64,000 nt of DNA, from NCBI RefSeq assembly GCF_000430705.1, contig NZ_AUMN01000013.1, positions 1-64,000 of the forward strand. Direction: 5' to 3'. Below are positions 9,282-17,470 of this stretch, one piece after another (within the stretch, counting starts at the first letter, position 1; every line of letters begins with the position of its first letter). The notes under the pieces were generated by a model. That model was given only the letters and a program-made list of their open reading frames with translations. It ran no database searches and was not told where the DNA came from. Position numbers and translations under genes: made by a program. This stretch comes from Arthrobacter castelli DSM 16402 (GTDB lineage: Bacteria > Actinomycetota > Actinomycetes > Actinomycetales > Micrococcaceae).

Positions 9282-10645
9282 TTTCCGGCTCCGTCCTGGT
9301 AGAGGGGGAACTGGCGTGCCAGGTGCTCCACCCGGCCGCGCAGGGGCGCAAGTTCTGCCGCTGTTAGCAGGGCGCTTCCGACGTCGTCGTCCGTGCCGGC
9401 CGCGCCCGCCGCCATGGCCAAGGCGGTGGCCAGGATGTCGGCGACCTCGGTGAACTCCGCGTCGCCGAATCCCCGGGTGGCCAGCGCCGGGGTGCCGATC
9501 CGCAGGCCCGACGAGACCATCGGCGGCCGCGGGTCGAACGGAATGGAATTGCGGTTCACCGTGATGCCGATGGCGTGCAACAGGTCCTCGCCCTGCTTGC
9601 CATTGAGCGCCGAGTTTCGCAGATCCGCCAGCACCAGGTGGACGTCGGTGCCGCCCGAGAGAACCGTGATGCCGGCGTCGGCCACGTCGTCGGCGAGCAG
9701 CCGGTCGGCGAGGATCCGTGCGCCGTCGAGCGTGCGCCGCTGGCGCTGCCGGAACTCGTCCGAAGCTGCCAGCTTGAACGCCACTGCCTTGGCGGCGATC
9801 ACGTGCTCCAGCGGTCCGCCCTGCTGGCCGGGGAACACGGCACTGTTGATCTTTTTGGCGTATTCGGCCTTGCTGAGAATGACTCCGCCGCGCGGGCCGC
9901 CAAGGGTCTTGTGCGTGGTGGTGGTGACGACGTCGGCATAGGGCACCGGACTGGGGTGCAGTCCCGCGGCCACCAGCCCCGCGAAGTGGGCCATGTCGAC
10001 CATCAGGTACGCTCCGACGTCGTCGGCGATCTGCCGGAAGCGGGCGAAATCCAGCTGCCGGGAGTAGGCCGACCAGCCGGCGACGATCATCCGCGGCCTG
10101 TGCTCGCGGGCCAGCCGCTCCACCTCGTCCATCTCCACGCGATAGTCGGTTTCATCCACGTGGTACGGAACCACGTTGTAGAGCTTGCCGGAGAAATTGA
10201 TCCGCATCCCGTGAGTGAGGTGGCCGCCGTGGGCCAGATCCAGGCCCAGGATGGTGTCGCCCGGATCGAGCAGCGCGAACATGGCTGCGGCGTTGGCCTG
10301 GGCGCCGGAATGCGGCTGCACGTTCGCTGCCTCGGCGCCGAACAGCTCCTTGATCCGGTCGATGGCCAGCTGCTCGACGACGTCGACATGTTCGCAGCCG
10401 CCGTAGTAGCGCCGGCCCGGATAGCCTTCGGCATATTTGTTGGTCAGCACCGATCCCTGGGCGGCCATCACCGCGGCCGGGGCGAAGTTTTCCGAAGCGA
10501 TCATCTCCAGCGTGGTCTGCTGGCGGTTCAGCTCGGCGTCGATCGCGGCAGTGATCTCCGGATCCGCGTCCGCCAGCGTCCGGCCGAGCCCAGCTGCCTC
10601 GGTGGGAACCTCCGGCAGAGGCTCGGTGTGCAGGGCCGTACTCAT
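9278..10645 (-). CDS. glyA: serine hydroxymethyltransferase
   Basis: A PLP enzyme of 455 residues interconverting glycine plus 5,10-methylene-THF with serine plus THF. The PLP lysine is in [16 protein letters not shown]. Other conserved blocks are [21 protein letters not shown] and [10 protein letters not shown]. As first gene of the sox operon it uses both products of sarcosine oxidase, glycine and the one-carbon unit, to make serine for SdaA. Start at ATG 10645 with GGGAGG 6 nt upstream. Genomes of this type usually carry another, housekeeping glyA, so this copy is probably the catabolic one; that is inference. Its promoter lies in the 85-bp AT-rich gap shared with a divergent GntR gene. 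Confidence 0.96.
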   Translation of the reverse strand: MSTALHTEPLPEVPTEAAGLGRTLADADPEITAAIDAELNRQQTTLEMIASENFAPAAVMAAQGSVLTNKYAEGYPGRRYYGGCEHVDVVEQLAIDRIKELFGAEAANVQPHSGAQANAAAMFALLDPGDTILGLDLAHGGHLTHGMRINFSGKLYNVVPYHVDETDYRVEMDEVERLAREHRPRMIVAGWSAYSRQLDFARFRQIADDVGAYLMVDMAHFAGLVAAGLHPSPVPYADVVTTTTHKTLGGPRGGVILSKAEYAKKINSAVFPGQQGGPLEHVIAAKAVAFKLAASDEFRQRQRRTLDGARILADRLLADDVADAGITVLSGGTDVHLVLADLRNSALNGKQGEDLLHAIGITVNRNSIPFDPRPPMVSSGLRIGTPALATRGFGDAEFTEVADILATALAMAAGAAGTDDDVGSALLTAAELAPLRGRVEHLARQFPLYQDGAGK

Positions 10646-10665
10646 GAAACCTCCCGTTGAAATAT

Positions 10666-10697
10666 GTTTAGTAAACTATTGATATATCAGATTGATA
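10666..10697. promoter_or_regulatory. palindrome cluster between glyA-sox operon and gntR
   Basis: Three inverted repeats sit together in the AT-rich divergent gap: GTTTAGTAAAC (10666-10676, palindrome around one base), TGATATATCA (10680-10689, perfect) and TATCA-GAT-TGATA (10685-10697). They are well placed to be operators where the adjacent GntR/FCD regulator controls both itself and the sarcosine operon. The true site among the three cannot be chosen by eye. Confidence 0.5.
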
Positions 10698-10729
10698 GCT
10701 ACGATATGCTTAAGCTCACACGGGAGTCA

Positions 10730-11458
10730 ATGGTGACGGAGAAAAATATCCCGCCACGCTCGATGGAAGGCGATGACGGCAGCATCATGAACGAGGCACC
10801 AGACTTACTTGAGGCGCACGACGTCGGACTCTCCATGGCCGAAAGTGCGTACCGGAAGGTGCGCGACAAGCTGATCACCCTGGACATCCGCCCCGGAGCG
10901 CCCATCAACGAGGCGGAGCTGGCCACCGAACTCGCGATCGGCCGCACCCCGCTGCGGGAAGGGCTCAAGCGGCTGGAGCGCGACCACCTGGTGGTCTCCT
11001 ACCCCCGCCGCGGGACCTTTGCCACCATGGTGGACATCACCGAACTGGCCCAGATTTCGGACATCCGCCTCTCGCTGGAGCCGCTGGCCGCGCGGCGCGC
11101 CGCCGAGGACGCCACGGACGAGGCACGCGACGAACTGAGGCGGCTGGCCGCATCGATCGCGGAACTGGACGGCGACTCCTCGGACCCGCGGGCGCTGATG
11201 CGCTTCGACATTGCCGTACACCGCGCCATCTATCACGCCGCCGGCAACCCGCACCTGGAAGACGTGCTGATCCGCTACGACAACCTCGCCGTGCGGATCT
11301 GGTTCCTGGTGCTCAACAAGCTGCCCCATGTCTCCGCGCACATCACCGAACACGCGGAACTGCTCCACGCCATTGCCGACGGCGATGCGGACCGGGCCGC
11401 CAAACTCACCCGCCAGCACGTGGCAGACTTCGAAAACTCCATCCGCACCGTGCTCTAA
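10730..11458 (+). CDS. GntR family regulator with FCD domain
   Basis: A transcription factor, probably sensing sarcosine, glycine or a related metabolite. After a variable N-terminus there is a winged helix-turn-helix (AYRKVRDKLITLDIRPGAPINEAELATELAIGRTPLREGLKRL) and then an alpha-helical FCD ligand domain with DIRLSLEPLAARRAA, DIAVHRAIYHAAGNPHLE and a conserved His in HITEHAELLHAI, the metal-binding pattern of FCD proteins. Several in-frame starts exist. ATG 10730 (or GTG 10733) was chosen because GGGAG precedes it; starts at 10664 or 10706 would run into the palindromes or lack a ribosome site. Divergent from glyA, which it likely controls. Confidence 0.88.
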   Translation: MVTEKNIPPRSMEGDDGSIMNEAPDLLEAHDVGLSMAESAYRKVRDKLITLDIRPGAPINEAELATELAIGRTPLREGLKRLERDHLVVSYPRRGTFATMVDITELAQISDIRLSLEPLAARRAAEDATDEARDELRRLAASIAELDGDSSDPRALMRFDIAVHRAIYHAAGNPHLEDVLIRYDNLAVRIWFLVLNKLPHVSAHITEHAELLHAIADGDADRAAKLTRQHVADFENSIRTVL

Positions 11459-11533
11459 GGCGAACCCGCGGAAAGCACCGCCACGCACCAGGAAGGACCG
11501 GGGGAAGTCTCCATCAACACACATAAAATGTGA

Positions 11534-11575
11534 CGTAAACCATCCCTGTTGGTAGACTCGGTTTACGGAGTTTAC
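11534..11575. promoter_or_regulatory. inverted and direct GTTTAC repeats before the Xre-RES operon
   Basis: CGTAAACC (11534-11541) and GGTTTACG (11560-11567) form a perfect 8-bp inverted repeat, and a further GTTTAC at 11570-11575 follows directly. The set ends 14 nt before the antitoxin start. This fits an autoregulatory operator bound by the antitoxin, as in other type II toxin-antitoxin operons. Binding is inferred. Confidence 0.5.
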
Positions 11576-11589
11576 AAGGTGGGATTGCG

Positions 11590-12198
11590 GTGGAAGCAGG
11601 AGAAGGCGGCGAGTGGGTCGCCGCTGCGGGAAATGAAGGAAACGCCCTCCGACAGTCAGGCGAAACCGTCGACGTATCCAGCGCGGACGGCTCCAACGGT
11701 GTCGACTCGTTCCTCAGCGAACTCCGACTGTCCCTGCAGAGACAGGGCAAGACTCTTAGAGAAGTCAATGTCAAAGTATTGGCTGAATCATTGGCACGTG
11801 GCTTGCCGGCCGACGACGAGACAAACCAGCTCTTGAACAAGGTCGGCCCATACTACGACACCCGGGGGCTACAGGAGTGGCTGAGACTCAGCAGGCAAGC
11901 CCTTCGGAAAAGGGCGAAAGCCCATAAACTGCTTGCCTGCAAAACCGACGACAACGTACTGCTCTATCCAGTGTGGCAATTCCTGGATGACGGGAGCGTC
12001 CTCCCCCACTTGGACGAGGTGCTGACGATTTTGGCCTCCGGTTCGCCGGAGGCGCCCTGGAGTTGGGGCGCATGGCTCACCGCCGTTGTGGATGACGAGC
12101 TCGACGGTAAATCCGCAGCCCAGTGGCTTCGGGACGGTTACGACCCAGAAAGTGTAAAAGCGCTGGCGCGGGAAGATGCTGCAAGTTGGGCCGCTTGA
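11590..12198 (+). CDS. Xre/MbcA-like antitoxin of a RES toxin pair
   Basis: A 202-residue protein starting at GTG 11590, preceded by AAGGTGGG. The first ~50 residues are low complexity. Next comes a segment typical of RES-associated antitoxins in actinobacteria: LQEWLRLSRQALRKRAKAHKLLACKTDDNVLLYPVWQF, a helix-turn-helix of the Xre type. The C-terminal part (PWSWGAWLTAVVDDELDGKSAAQWLRDG, then SVKALAREDAASWA) corresponds to the toxin-binding MbcA/ParS/Xre domain. It overlaps the next gene, a RES-domain toxin, by 4 nt. It should bind and neutralise the toxin and repress the operon. Confidence 0.82.
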   Translation: MEAGEGGEWVAAAGNEGNALRQSGETVDVSSADGSNGVDSFLSELRLSLQRQGKTLREVNVKVLAESLARGLPADDETNQLLNKVGPYYDTRGLQEWLRLSRQALRKRAKAHKLLACKTDDNVLLYPVWQFLDDGSVLPHLDEVLTILASGSPEAPWSWGAWLTAVVDDELDGKSAAQWLRDGYDPESVKALAREDAASWAA

Positions 12199-12818
12199 GC
12201 GGCGATCCGGGACTGGCAGAACCCCCGCCGGACTTGACGGGATTTCCATCGGTGGCGTTCGAGCCAACAATGGAGCTTTATCGGGCAGTTACGCCGGGAC
12301 GGGGCGCGTGCTGGTTTGGCTCAAACGGATCGCAACGCTTTGACCTCCGCCCTCCGAGAGGCACCTGCTATGCCGCAACGACTATCGAAACCGCAATACG
12401 CGAGAAGATGCGGCGCCGGATCCTTGGCCACGGAATCCCTCCAGATGTCATCCCCACCATCGAAGTCCATCGCATTCACCTGCCTCGGCCAGGCGAATAT
12501 GCGAACACTGCTCATGCACATGCCGTACGCCATGGCGCCAATAGAGAGCTGTCCGCCTCCACTGACTACGAGCTCACCCGGCAATGGGCAGAAGCGTTCG
12601 CTGCCGCCCAATTCGACGGCATCTTCTATGCCTCCCGGTTCACCTCCGAAATGGCTTGCAATTCCGTTGCAGTTTTCGGCGATGCGGGCGAAACAGATGA
12701 TGGATCCGAAGAGGTCTTGAAAGGCCTCGACGCCATTCACGCCGCTGGTATGCAAGACATGCTCACCCCGCCAATACGCTCAAGGCAGGCCGCAATTCGC
12801 AGACCGCCACCGATCTGA
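12195..12818 (+). CDS. RES-domain toxin
   Basis: RES toxins break down cellular NAD+, some by phosphorolysis (MbcT). The RES pattern is visible: LYRAVTPGRGACWFGSNGSQRFD with its conserved Arg, GTCYAATTIETAIREKM with the Glu, and a late FTSEMACNSVAVFGD with the Ser/Asn region. Start is uncertain: TTG 12195 makes a 4-nt overlap with the antitoxin stop and gives 207 residues, within family size. An ATG at 12123 lies well inside the antitoxin and would add a non-conserved Arg/Cys-rich tail. The C-terminal ~15 residues are basic and probably not part of the fold. The pair forms a complete type II toxin-antitoxin module. Confidence 0.82.
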   Translation: MSGDPGLAEPPPDLTGFPSVAFEPTMELYRAVTPGRGACWFGSNGSQRFDLRPPRGTCYAATTIETAIREKMRRRILGHGIPPDVIPTIEVHRIHLPRPGEYANTAHAHAVRHGANRELSASTDYELTRQWAEAFAAAQFDGIFYASRFTSEMACNSVAVFGDAGETDDGSEEVLKGLDAIHAAGMQDMLTPPIRSRQAAIRRPPPI

Positions 12819-12947
12819 GGTTTGTCATGGCCCCCTGCAAGGGCCGTGGCTGTGCTCTACAAGAGTTCTGAGGACGCCCCCTGCATCCTTGACAGTTATC
12901 CACTGACCGGATGAGGGTAACTGATACGCAACCAGAGACAGGCGGTC

Positions 12948-13916
12948 ATGACAAGGCGAACGAGCCGGGTGATCAACCGAGCGCGACCCGTCGCGCGCAC
13001 CTTGGCATGCACCATCTGCTTCGGCATTGCCGGATTGGTCTGGTCCACGCCCCGCTTTCACGTCCATCGGCTGCGCAAAGCCGCGACGTGCACCACCTGC
13101 GCCTCCCACCGGCGCATGCGGGCAGGTGTGATCTATGTGGTCGCGCTGCTCCTGCTCGCGGGGGCAAGCGCCCGCCCGCTGGAGGCGCTCTCGCCTGAGA
13201 TCCCCTGCGGCAGCCGCATCACCCGGGACGGGGAGATCGAGCAGGAGCCCCGGCTGCGAATCTCGCCGCCACCGGTGTGGAACGCTGCCCGTCACGTGCT
13301 GGTCGCGCCCATCAGCGGCGTGGGACTCCTCGCCGGACGCGCTCTCGGTATGGAGCCATGTTCCAGGCCGCCCATGCTGGTGATGTTCTGGCCGCCACCA
13401 CGCACCAGTGCCGGCGGCACGATGCTCGGCGACGTGTTCGTCGCATGGATGCCCGGCAGTCCGGCCAGCAGCCAGGCGTACGGCATCGGGAATGAAGGTA
13501 CGTACATACGCTACGGCCCGAACATCGCCCAACGCCGCATCAAAGAGCGGCAGCTGAGCGTGCACGAGTCGCGACATGTGAACCAGTGGGCGGTGACCAA
13601 CTTCCTGGCCGGCCCGGCCGCGTTCCCGGTTGCCTATGCCGTCGACGGTGTGTTGTTCCCCGGTTCGCGTAACCATTTCGAACGAGCCGCTGGTTTATCT
13701 GACGGGGGCTACCCGCCGGCGCCGGACAACTGGCCGGCCCCGCTTTGGCCGCAGACAGCGGCCCTTGCCCTCCTCGTGCTCATCATCCTGCGGCGCCGAA
13801 TCCGCTGGCTCGCTCGCATCGTCGTCGCGGGCCGCTCACAGCTGAAGGCGCACGCGCCGCGGCACTGCCCGGTCCACACCCGCGGCTGGTCGGCCGTGCG
13901 GGCCTCCCGGCACTAA
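12948..13916 (+). CDS. membrane protein with HEXXH motif, putative metallopeptidase
   Basis: A 322-residue protein of unknown function. It has a hydrophobic segment around residues 60-78 and another near the C-terminus (about 265-285), with an Arg-rich tail. Between them lies HESRH (206-210), a zincin-like HEXXH, in the context LSVHESRHVNQWAVTNF. About 35 residues later NHFERAAGLSDGGY offers Glu245 as a possible third metal ligand. A block GNEGTYIRYGPNIAQRRIKERQ precedes the motif. I read it as a membrane-tethered zinc peptidase-like domain, but no named family is recognised. It stands alone between the RES pair and the metal ABC operon. Confidence 0.6.
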   Translation: MTRRTSRVINRARPVARTLACTICFGIAGLVWSTPRFHVHRLRKAATCTTCASHRRMRAGVIYVVALLLLAGASARPLEALSPEIPCGSRITRDGEIEQEPRLRISPPPVWNAARHVLVAPISGVGLLAGRALGMEPCSRPPMLVMFWPPPRTSAGGTMLGDVFVAWMPGSPASSQAYGIGNEGTYIRYGPNIAQRRIKERQLSVHESRHVNQWAVTNFLAGPAAFPVAYAVDGVLFPGSRNHFERAAGLSDGGYPPAPDNWPAPLWPQTAALALLVLIILRRRIRWLARIVVAGRSQLKAHAPRHCPVHTRGWSAVRASRH

Positions 13917-13961
13917 ACAGCGAAAAATACCTCGCTGGCGCTGGGGCAACGGTGCTAGCGT

Positions 13962-13985
13962 AGTTGCAACAATGTCGCAGCAACT
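13962..13985 (+). promoter_or_regulatory. Nur-like box before the FecCD ABC operon
   Basis: AGTTGC and GCAACT form a perfect inverted repeat with a 12-bp spacer. Inside it, TTGCAA-CAATG-TCGCAG resembles the reported Nur box (tGCaa-n5-ttGCaa) bound by the nickel-responsive Fur-family regulator of Streptomyces. It lies 57 nt before the TTG start of the permease. The same words also occur in the IclR-type operators at 24349 and 25777, with different spacing, so which protein binds here is open. Confidence 0.45.
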
Positions 13986-14041
13986 GCGCCCCTGTCGACG
14001 GCGGTCATGCTGCAGCAGCCCGGCTCACGCAGGAGGCAAGA

Positions 14042-15157
14042 TTGAGCGTCGGAGTGCTCCGCGGCAGCACCGCGGCCCGGTCGGATTCCGCTCAGCTGAC
14101 CGCCGGGATGCGCCGCCGTACCCACGTCTGGACTACGTGCCTGCTGCTCGCCGTCGTCGTCAGCGCGGTGCTGTGCATCGGCATCGGTCCTGCCGACATC
14201 GACCCGGTCACCGTGCTGGCGATCATCGGCCACCACGTGGGGCTGCCGCTGGACGGCGCGCTAAATGGTGTGCAGCTCTGGACGCCCGCCCAGGACGCCA
14301 TCGTGTGGGGCCTGCGCACTCCCCGGGTGCTGCTGGGGCTTGCCGTAGGCGCGGCGCTGGCCATCTGCGGCGCCGCCTTGCAGGCCATGGTCCGCAACGT
14401 GTTGGCCGATCCCTACGTGCTGGGCATCTCCTCGGGAGCATCGACGGGCGCGGCCGGCGCGATTCTGTTCGGCTATGCGGCCGGGGCCGGACAATACGCC
14501 CTGCCGGTGAGTGCCTTTATCGGCGCGCTGCTGGCGTCGCTGCTGGTCTTCGCGCTCGCCCGCACGAACGGGCAGGTCACCTCCGTGCGCCTGCTGCTGT
14601 CGGGCATCGCGATCGGCTACGCGCTCTCTGCCGCGACCAGCTTCCTGATCTTCATGTCCGACGACGTCGCCGGCGCCCGGTCGGTGATGTTCTGGATGCT
14701 CGGCTCGCTGACGCTGGCCCGGTGGGGCGCGCTGCTGGCGCTCGTGTTCATCGTCGTCGTGCTCAGCGCGGGGTTTATGTATCTGTGGGCTCCCCGGCTC
14801 GATGCGCTCACTGCCGGCGATGAGACAGCGCGGACGCTGGGGGTGCGGCCGGACACCACACGCATCCAGCTGCTGCTCGTCGTCTCGCTGTGCACCGGCC
14901 TGGCCGTGGCCGCCTCGGGGGCGATTGGTTTCGTCGGCCTGGTGGTGCCGCATCTGGGCCGACGCATGGTCGGCGCCGCCCACGCCCGCCTGATTCCGGT
15001 GACCGCGCTGCTGGGTGCCGTGCTGCTGGTGTGGGCCGACGCGCTGGCACGGGTGCTGATGGAGCCGCGGGAGCTGCCGATCGGCATCATCACGGCCCTG
15101 GTCGGTGCGCCGTTCCTCATCGTGCTCATCCGCCGGATGACGGCGCAGCGGGCTTAA
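14042..15157 (+). CDS. FecCD-type ABC transporter permease
   Basis: Inner-membrane permease of 371 residues for a metal, metal chelate, haem or cobalamin. About ten hydrophobic segments and FecCD hallmarks are present: LRTPRVLLGLAVGAALAICGAALQA, NVLADPYVLGISSGAS and GAIGFVGLVVPHLGRR. Start set at TTG 14042 because AGGAGG ends 5 nt before it; an ATG at 13964 would start inside the Nur-like box and add a non-membrane tail. First gene of a permease, binding-protein, ATPase operon running towards the urease genes. Nickel (free or chelated) is the substrate suggested by context; siderophore or B12 uptake cannot be excluded. Confidence 0.9.
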   Translation: MSVGVLRGSTAARSDSAQLTAGMRRRTHVWTTCLLLAVVVSAVLCIGIGPADIDPVTVLAIIGHHVGLPLDGALNGVQLWTPAQDAIVWGLRTPRVLLGLAVGAALAICGAALQAMVRNVLADPYVLGISSGASTGAAGAILFGYAAGAGQYALPVSAFIGALLASLLVFALARTNGQVTSVRLLLSGIAIGYALSAATSFLIFMSDDVAGARSVMFWMLGSLTLARWGALLALVFIVVVLSAGFMYLWAPRLDALTAGDETARTLGVRPDTTRIQLLLVVSLCTGLAVAASGAIGFVGLVVPHLGRRMVGAAHARLIPVTALLGAVLLVWADALARVLMEPRELPIGIITALVGAPFLIVLIRRMTAQRA

Positions 15158-15198
15158 CCGTGATCCGTATTCCGTTCGTCGTTAACGAAAGGTCTGCC

Positions 15199-16230
15199 AT
15201 GCGTTTCTTCGGTCGGCGTGCCGTGCGCCCGGCGCTGCCAACCACTGCCCTGCTGGCCACCGCACTGCTGATGGTTTCGGGCTGCTCCGGTGCCGGTCCG
15301 AAGCAAAACCAGCATGACCGGGAGGCAGCATCCGCAGGATTCCCTGTCATAGTGGAGAACTGCGGCACCGAGGTCACTTTCGAGGCGCCGCCCGAACGCG
15401 TCATGCTGCTGGAGAGCGCGCCGGTGACAATACTCGACGGTATCGGTGTGTTCGACCGGGTCGTTGCCCGCGCCGGTTCCTTCCCGCCGGGGTATTACGA
15501 TGCGGGGCTGTCCCAGGCAGTCGAGTCGGTACCGTCGGTGTCGGATGAACTCAATGCTTCGGGGCATCTGATGATCTCCCAGGAGGCAGTCATTGGCCAG
15601 ACTCCCGACCTGGTGCTCGGGCTGCCCGAAGGCTTCTCGCGCCAGTCGCTGTCCGCGGCGGGAATCAACGTGCTCACCCAGGAGCTCTACTGCCCCGGCG
15701 GCGCCGACGGCGCCGACGAGGCAACATTCGCCACGCTCTATGACGAGATCAGGCGCTACGGGGTGGTCTTCGACCGCCGCGGCGCGGCCGCCGGGCTGAT
15801 CAAGGACCTGAAGTCCCGGGTGGAAGCGGTCAAGCAGCGCACCGCAGACGGCAAGGACCTCACGGCCGCCGTGCTGTATCCCACCGTCGGAGGCGGCCCG
15901 CTCTACGCCTATGGCAGCGCCAGCATGGCACAGCCGCAACTCGAGGCGGCCGGGCTGGCGAACGTATTCGCCGACTCGGACGAACGGGTCTTCGAAGTAC
16001 AGGCCGAACAGCTCATCGCCGCCGACCCCGATGTGCTCATCCTGCTCTACCAGGGCCGGGAGCAGGGCACGAAGCGGGCCGTCACGTCGCTGCCGGGGGC
16101 GCAGACCATCGATGCGGTGGCCGAAGACCGGATCATGACACAGCTGTTCAACTTCACCGAACCGGCCTCCCCGCTGACCGTGAAGGGCCTGGAGATGATT
16201 GCCGAACAGCTTGACCGGAGCACCGGCTGA
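15199..16230 (+). CDS. ABC transporter substrate-binding lipoprotein (FepB/BtuF type)
   Basis: A 343-residue lipoprotein with lipobox LMVSGC at about residues 25-30, then a binding-protein fold of the TroA/BtuF class joined by one long helix. Recognisable parts: VTFEAPPERVMLLESAPVTILDGIGV, TPDLVLGLPEG, then AADPDVLILLYQG. Start ATG 15199 with AAAGG 7 nt upstream; a GTG at 15160 in frame would lengthen the N-region and has no ribosome site. The ligand pocket residues do not reveal the substrate. It should deliver a metal or metal complex to the neighbouring FecCD permease. Confidence 0.9.
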   Translation: MRFFGRRAVRPALPTTALLATALLMVSGCSGAGPKQNQHDREAASAGFPVIVENCGTEVTFEAPPERVMLLESAPVTILDGIGVFDRVVARAGSFPPGYYDAGLSQAVESVPSVSDELNASGHLMISQEAVIGQTPDLVLGLPEGFSRQSLSAAGINVLTQELYCPGGADGADEATFATLYDEIRRYGVVFDRRGAAAGLIKDLKSRVEAVKQRTADGKDLTAAVLYPTVGGGPLYAYGSASMAQPQLEAAGLANVFADSDERVFEVQAEQLIAADPDVLILLYQGREQGTKRAVTSLPGAQTIDAVAEDRIMTQLFNFTEPASPLTVKGLEMIAEQLDRSTG

Positions 16231-16991
16231 TGCTCTCCGCCGCCGGTATCTCACATGCCTACGGTTCCACGCCCGTGCTGCGCGATGTCTCGCTCACCGC
16301 CCGCAACGGGGAGATACTCGGGCTCATCGGTCCCAACGGCAGCGGCAAGACCACACTGCTGCGCACGCTCTATGGTGCCCTCACCCCGGACACCGGCATG
16401 GTGACCTTCGACGGCGTCGATGTCCGCACGATCTCCGCCCGGCAGATCGCCCGGCAGATCGCCGTCGTCGTCCAGGAGCCTGCGGGAGACCTGATGCAGA
16501 CCGTCGCCGACACGGTGCTGATGGGACGGACCCCGCACCGCGGCCTGTTCGCCCGGCACTCGGCTCGGGACGAGAGGCTCGCCGTCTCAGCCCTGGAACG
16601 GGTCGGGGCACTGCATCTGGCCTCCCGCGGCCTCGACGAGCTCTCCGGCGGCGAGAAGCAGCGGGTTCTGATGGCCCGGGCGCTCGTGCAGCAGGCGCAG
16701 TGCCTGCTGCTGGACGAGCCGACCAACCATCTGGACATCAGCTACCAGCATCAGGTGCTGCAACTGGTCCGGGAACTGGCGCTGACGACCGTCGTCGTAC
16801 TTCACGACCTCAATCTCGCCGCGCGATACTGCGATTCGATCGTGCTGCTCTCAGCCGGGAACGTCCACGCCACCGGCACGCCGTCCGAGGTGCTCACCGC
16901 CGACACGGTGAAATCGGTCTACGGCGTCGAGGCCGACGACGTGCTGGCGGCGGATGGAACGCTGCAGCTACTCTTCCGCGGACAAGGATGA
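16230..16991 (+). CDS. ABC transporter ATP-binding protein (FepC/BtuD type)
   Basis: A 253-residue ATPase that powers the FecCD importer. Walker A GPNGSGKTT (about residues 34-42), Q-loop VVVQEPAGD, signature LSGGEKQR, Walker B CLLLDEPTNHLD and switch His in VVVLHDLN are all intact. Its ATG shares one base with the stop of the binding-protein gene. The 3' end overlaps the 3' end of the convergent Fur-family gene by 24 bp, so the two transcripts meet tail to tail. Confidence 0.95.
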   Translation: MLSAAGISHAYGSTPVLRDVSLTARNGEILGLIGPNGSGKTTLLRTLYGALTPDTGMVTFDGVDVRTISARQIARQIAVVVQEPAGDLMQTVADTVLMGRTPHRGLFARHSARDERLAVSALERVGALHLASRGLDELSGGEKQRVLMARALVQQAQCLLLDEPTNHLDISYQHQVLQLVRELALTTVVVLHDLNLAARYCDSIVLLSAGNVHATGTPSEVLTADTVKSVYGVEADDVLAADGTLQLLFRGQG

Positions 16992-17447
16992 CGCTGCACG
17001 GCAGGAGTCGCAGGTGCCCATGATCGAGCTGCGGTTGGGGTCGAAAGCGAACCCGCGCTGCCGCAGCATCCGGTCCGCTGCATCGTCGAACACGTCGGAG
17101 GGCAGGGCAATGACCTTCTGGCACACCACGCAGTGCCCATGGAGGTGGGTCGACGTCGCCAGGTGGTAGGCGGTCGCGCCTCCGGGCAGTTGCCGGTGCG
17201 CCACGATTCCCGTCGCGGCGAACAGCTCCAGGGAGCGGTAGACCGTTGCACGATGGACCCCGTCGTCGTCCGTCCGGGCGGCGACATCGTCGGCCGTCAG
17301 GTGCTCGGCGTGTGCTGCCAGCAGCTGGAGTATCCGGCGGCGGCCTGCGGTGACCCGCTCGCCGTGGGCACGCAGCTCCTGGATCGCCCGGCCGACGAGG
17401 ACATCCGCGTCTTCGGCGTGATGCTCGACGTGCCTGTTCACCGTCAA
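16968..17447 (-). CDS. Fur-family metal regulator (possible Nur)
   Basis: A 159-residue metalloregulator. The N-terminal winged helix contains ERVTAGRRRILQLLAAHAEHLTADDVAARTDDDGVHRATVYRSL, and the C-terminal dimer domain has HLHGHCVVC and GTCDSC, two CXXC pairs expected to hold structural zinc, with several nearby histidines for the sensing site. It begins 23 nt after ureG in the same direction, so it is probably the last gene of the urease operon. The product could be nickel-sensing (Nur); Fur, Zur and PerR types cannot be separated with certainty by eye. Start TTG 17447 has GGGG upstream; GTG 17441 is an alternative. Confidence 0.85.
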   Translation of the reverse strand: MTVNRHVEHHAEDADVLVGRAIQELRAHGERVTAGRRRILQLLAAHAEHLTADDVAARTDDDGVHRATVYRSLELFAATGIVAHRQLPGGATAYHLATSTHLHGHCVVCQKVIALPSDVFDDAADRMLRQRGFAFDPNRSSIMGTCDSCRAASSLSAEE

Positions 17448-17470
17448 CGTTCCCCGTCCCGGTCGCCGAT

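Noticed and set aside
12819-12947. TTGACA at 12889 as promoter of the HEXXH protein gene
   Set aside because: No acceptable -10 at 16-18 nt spacing.
13964-14041. N-terminal extension of the FecCD permease from ATG 13964
   Set aside because: It starts within the operator-like repeat and lacks a ribosome site, whereas TTG 14042 has AGGAGG at ideal distance.
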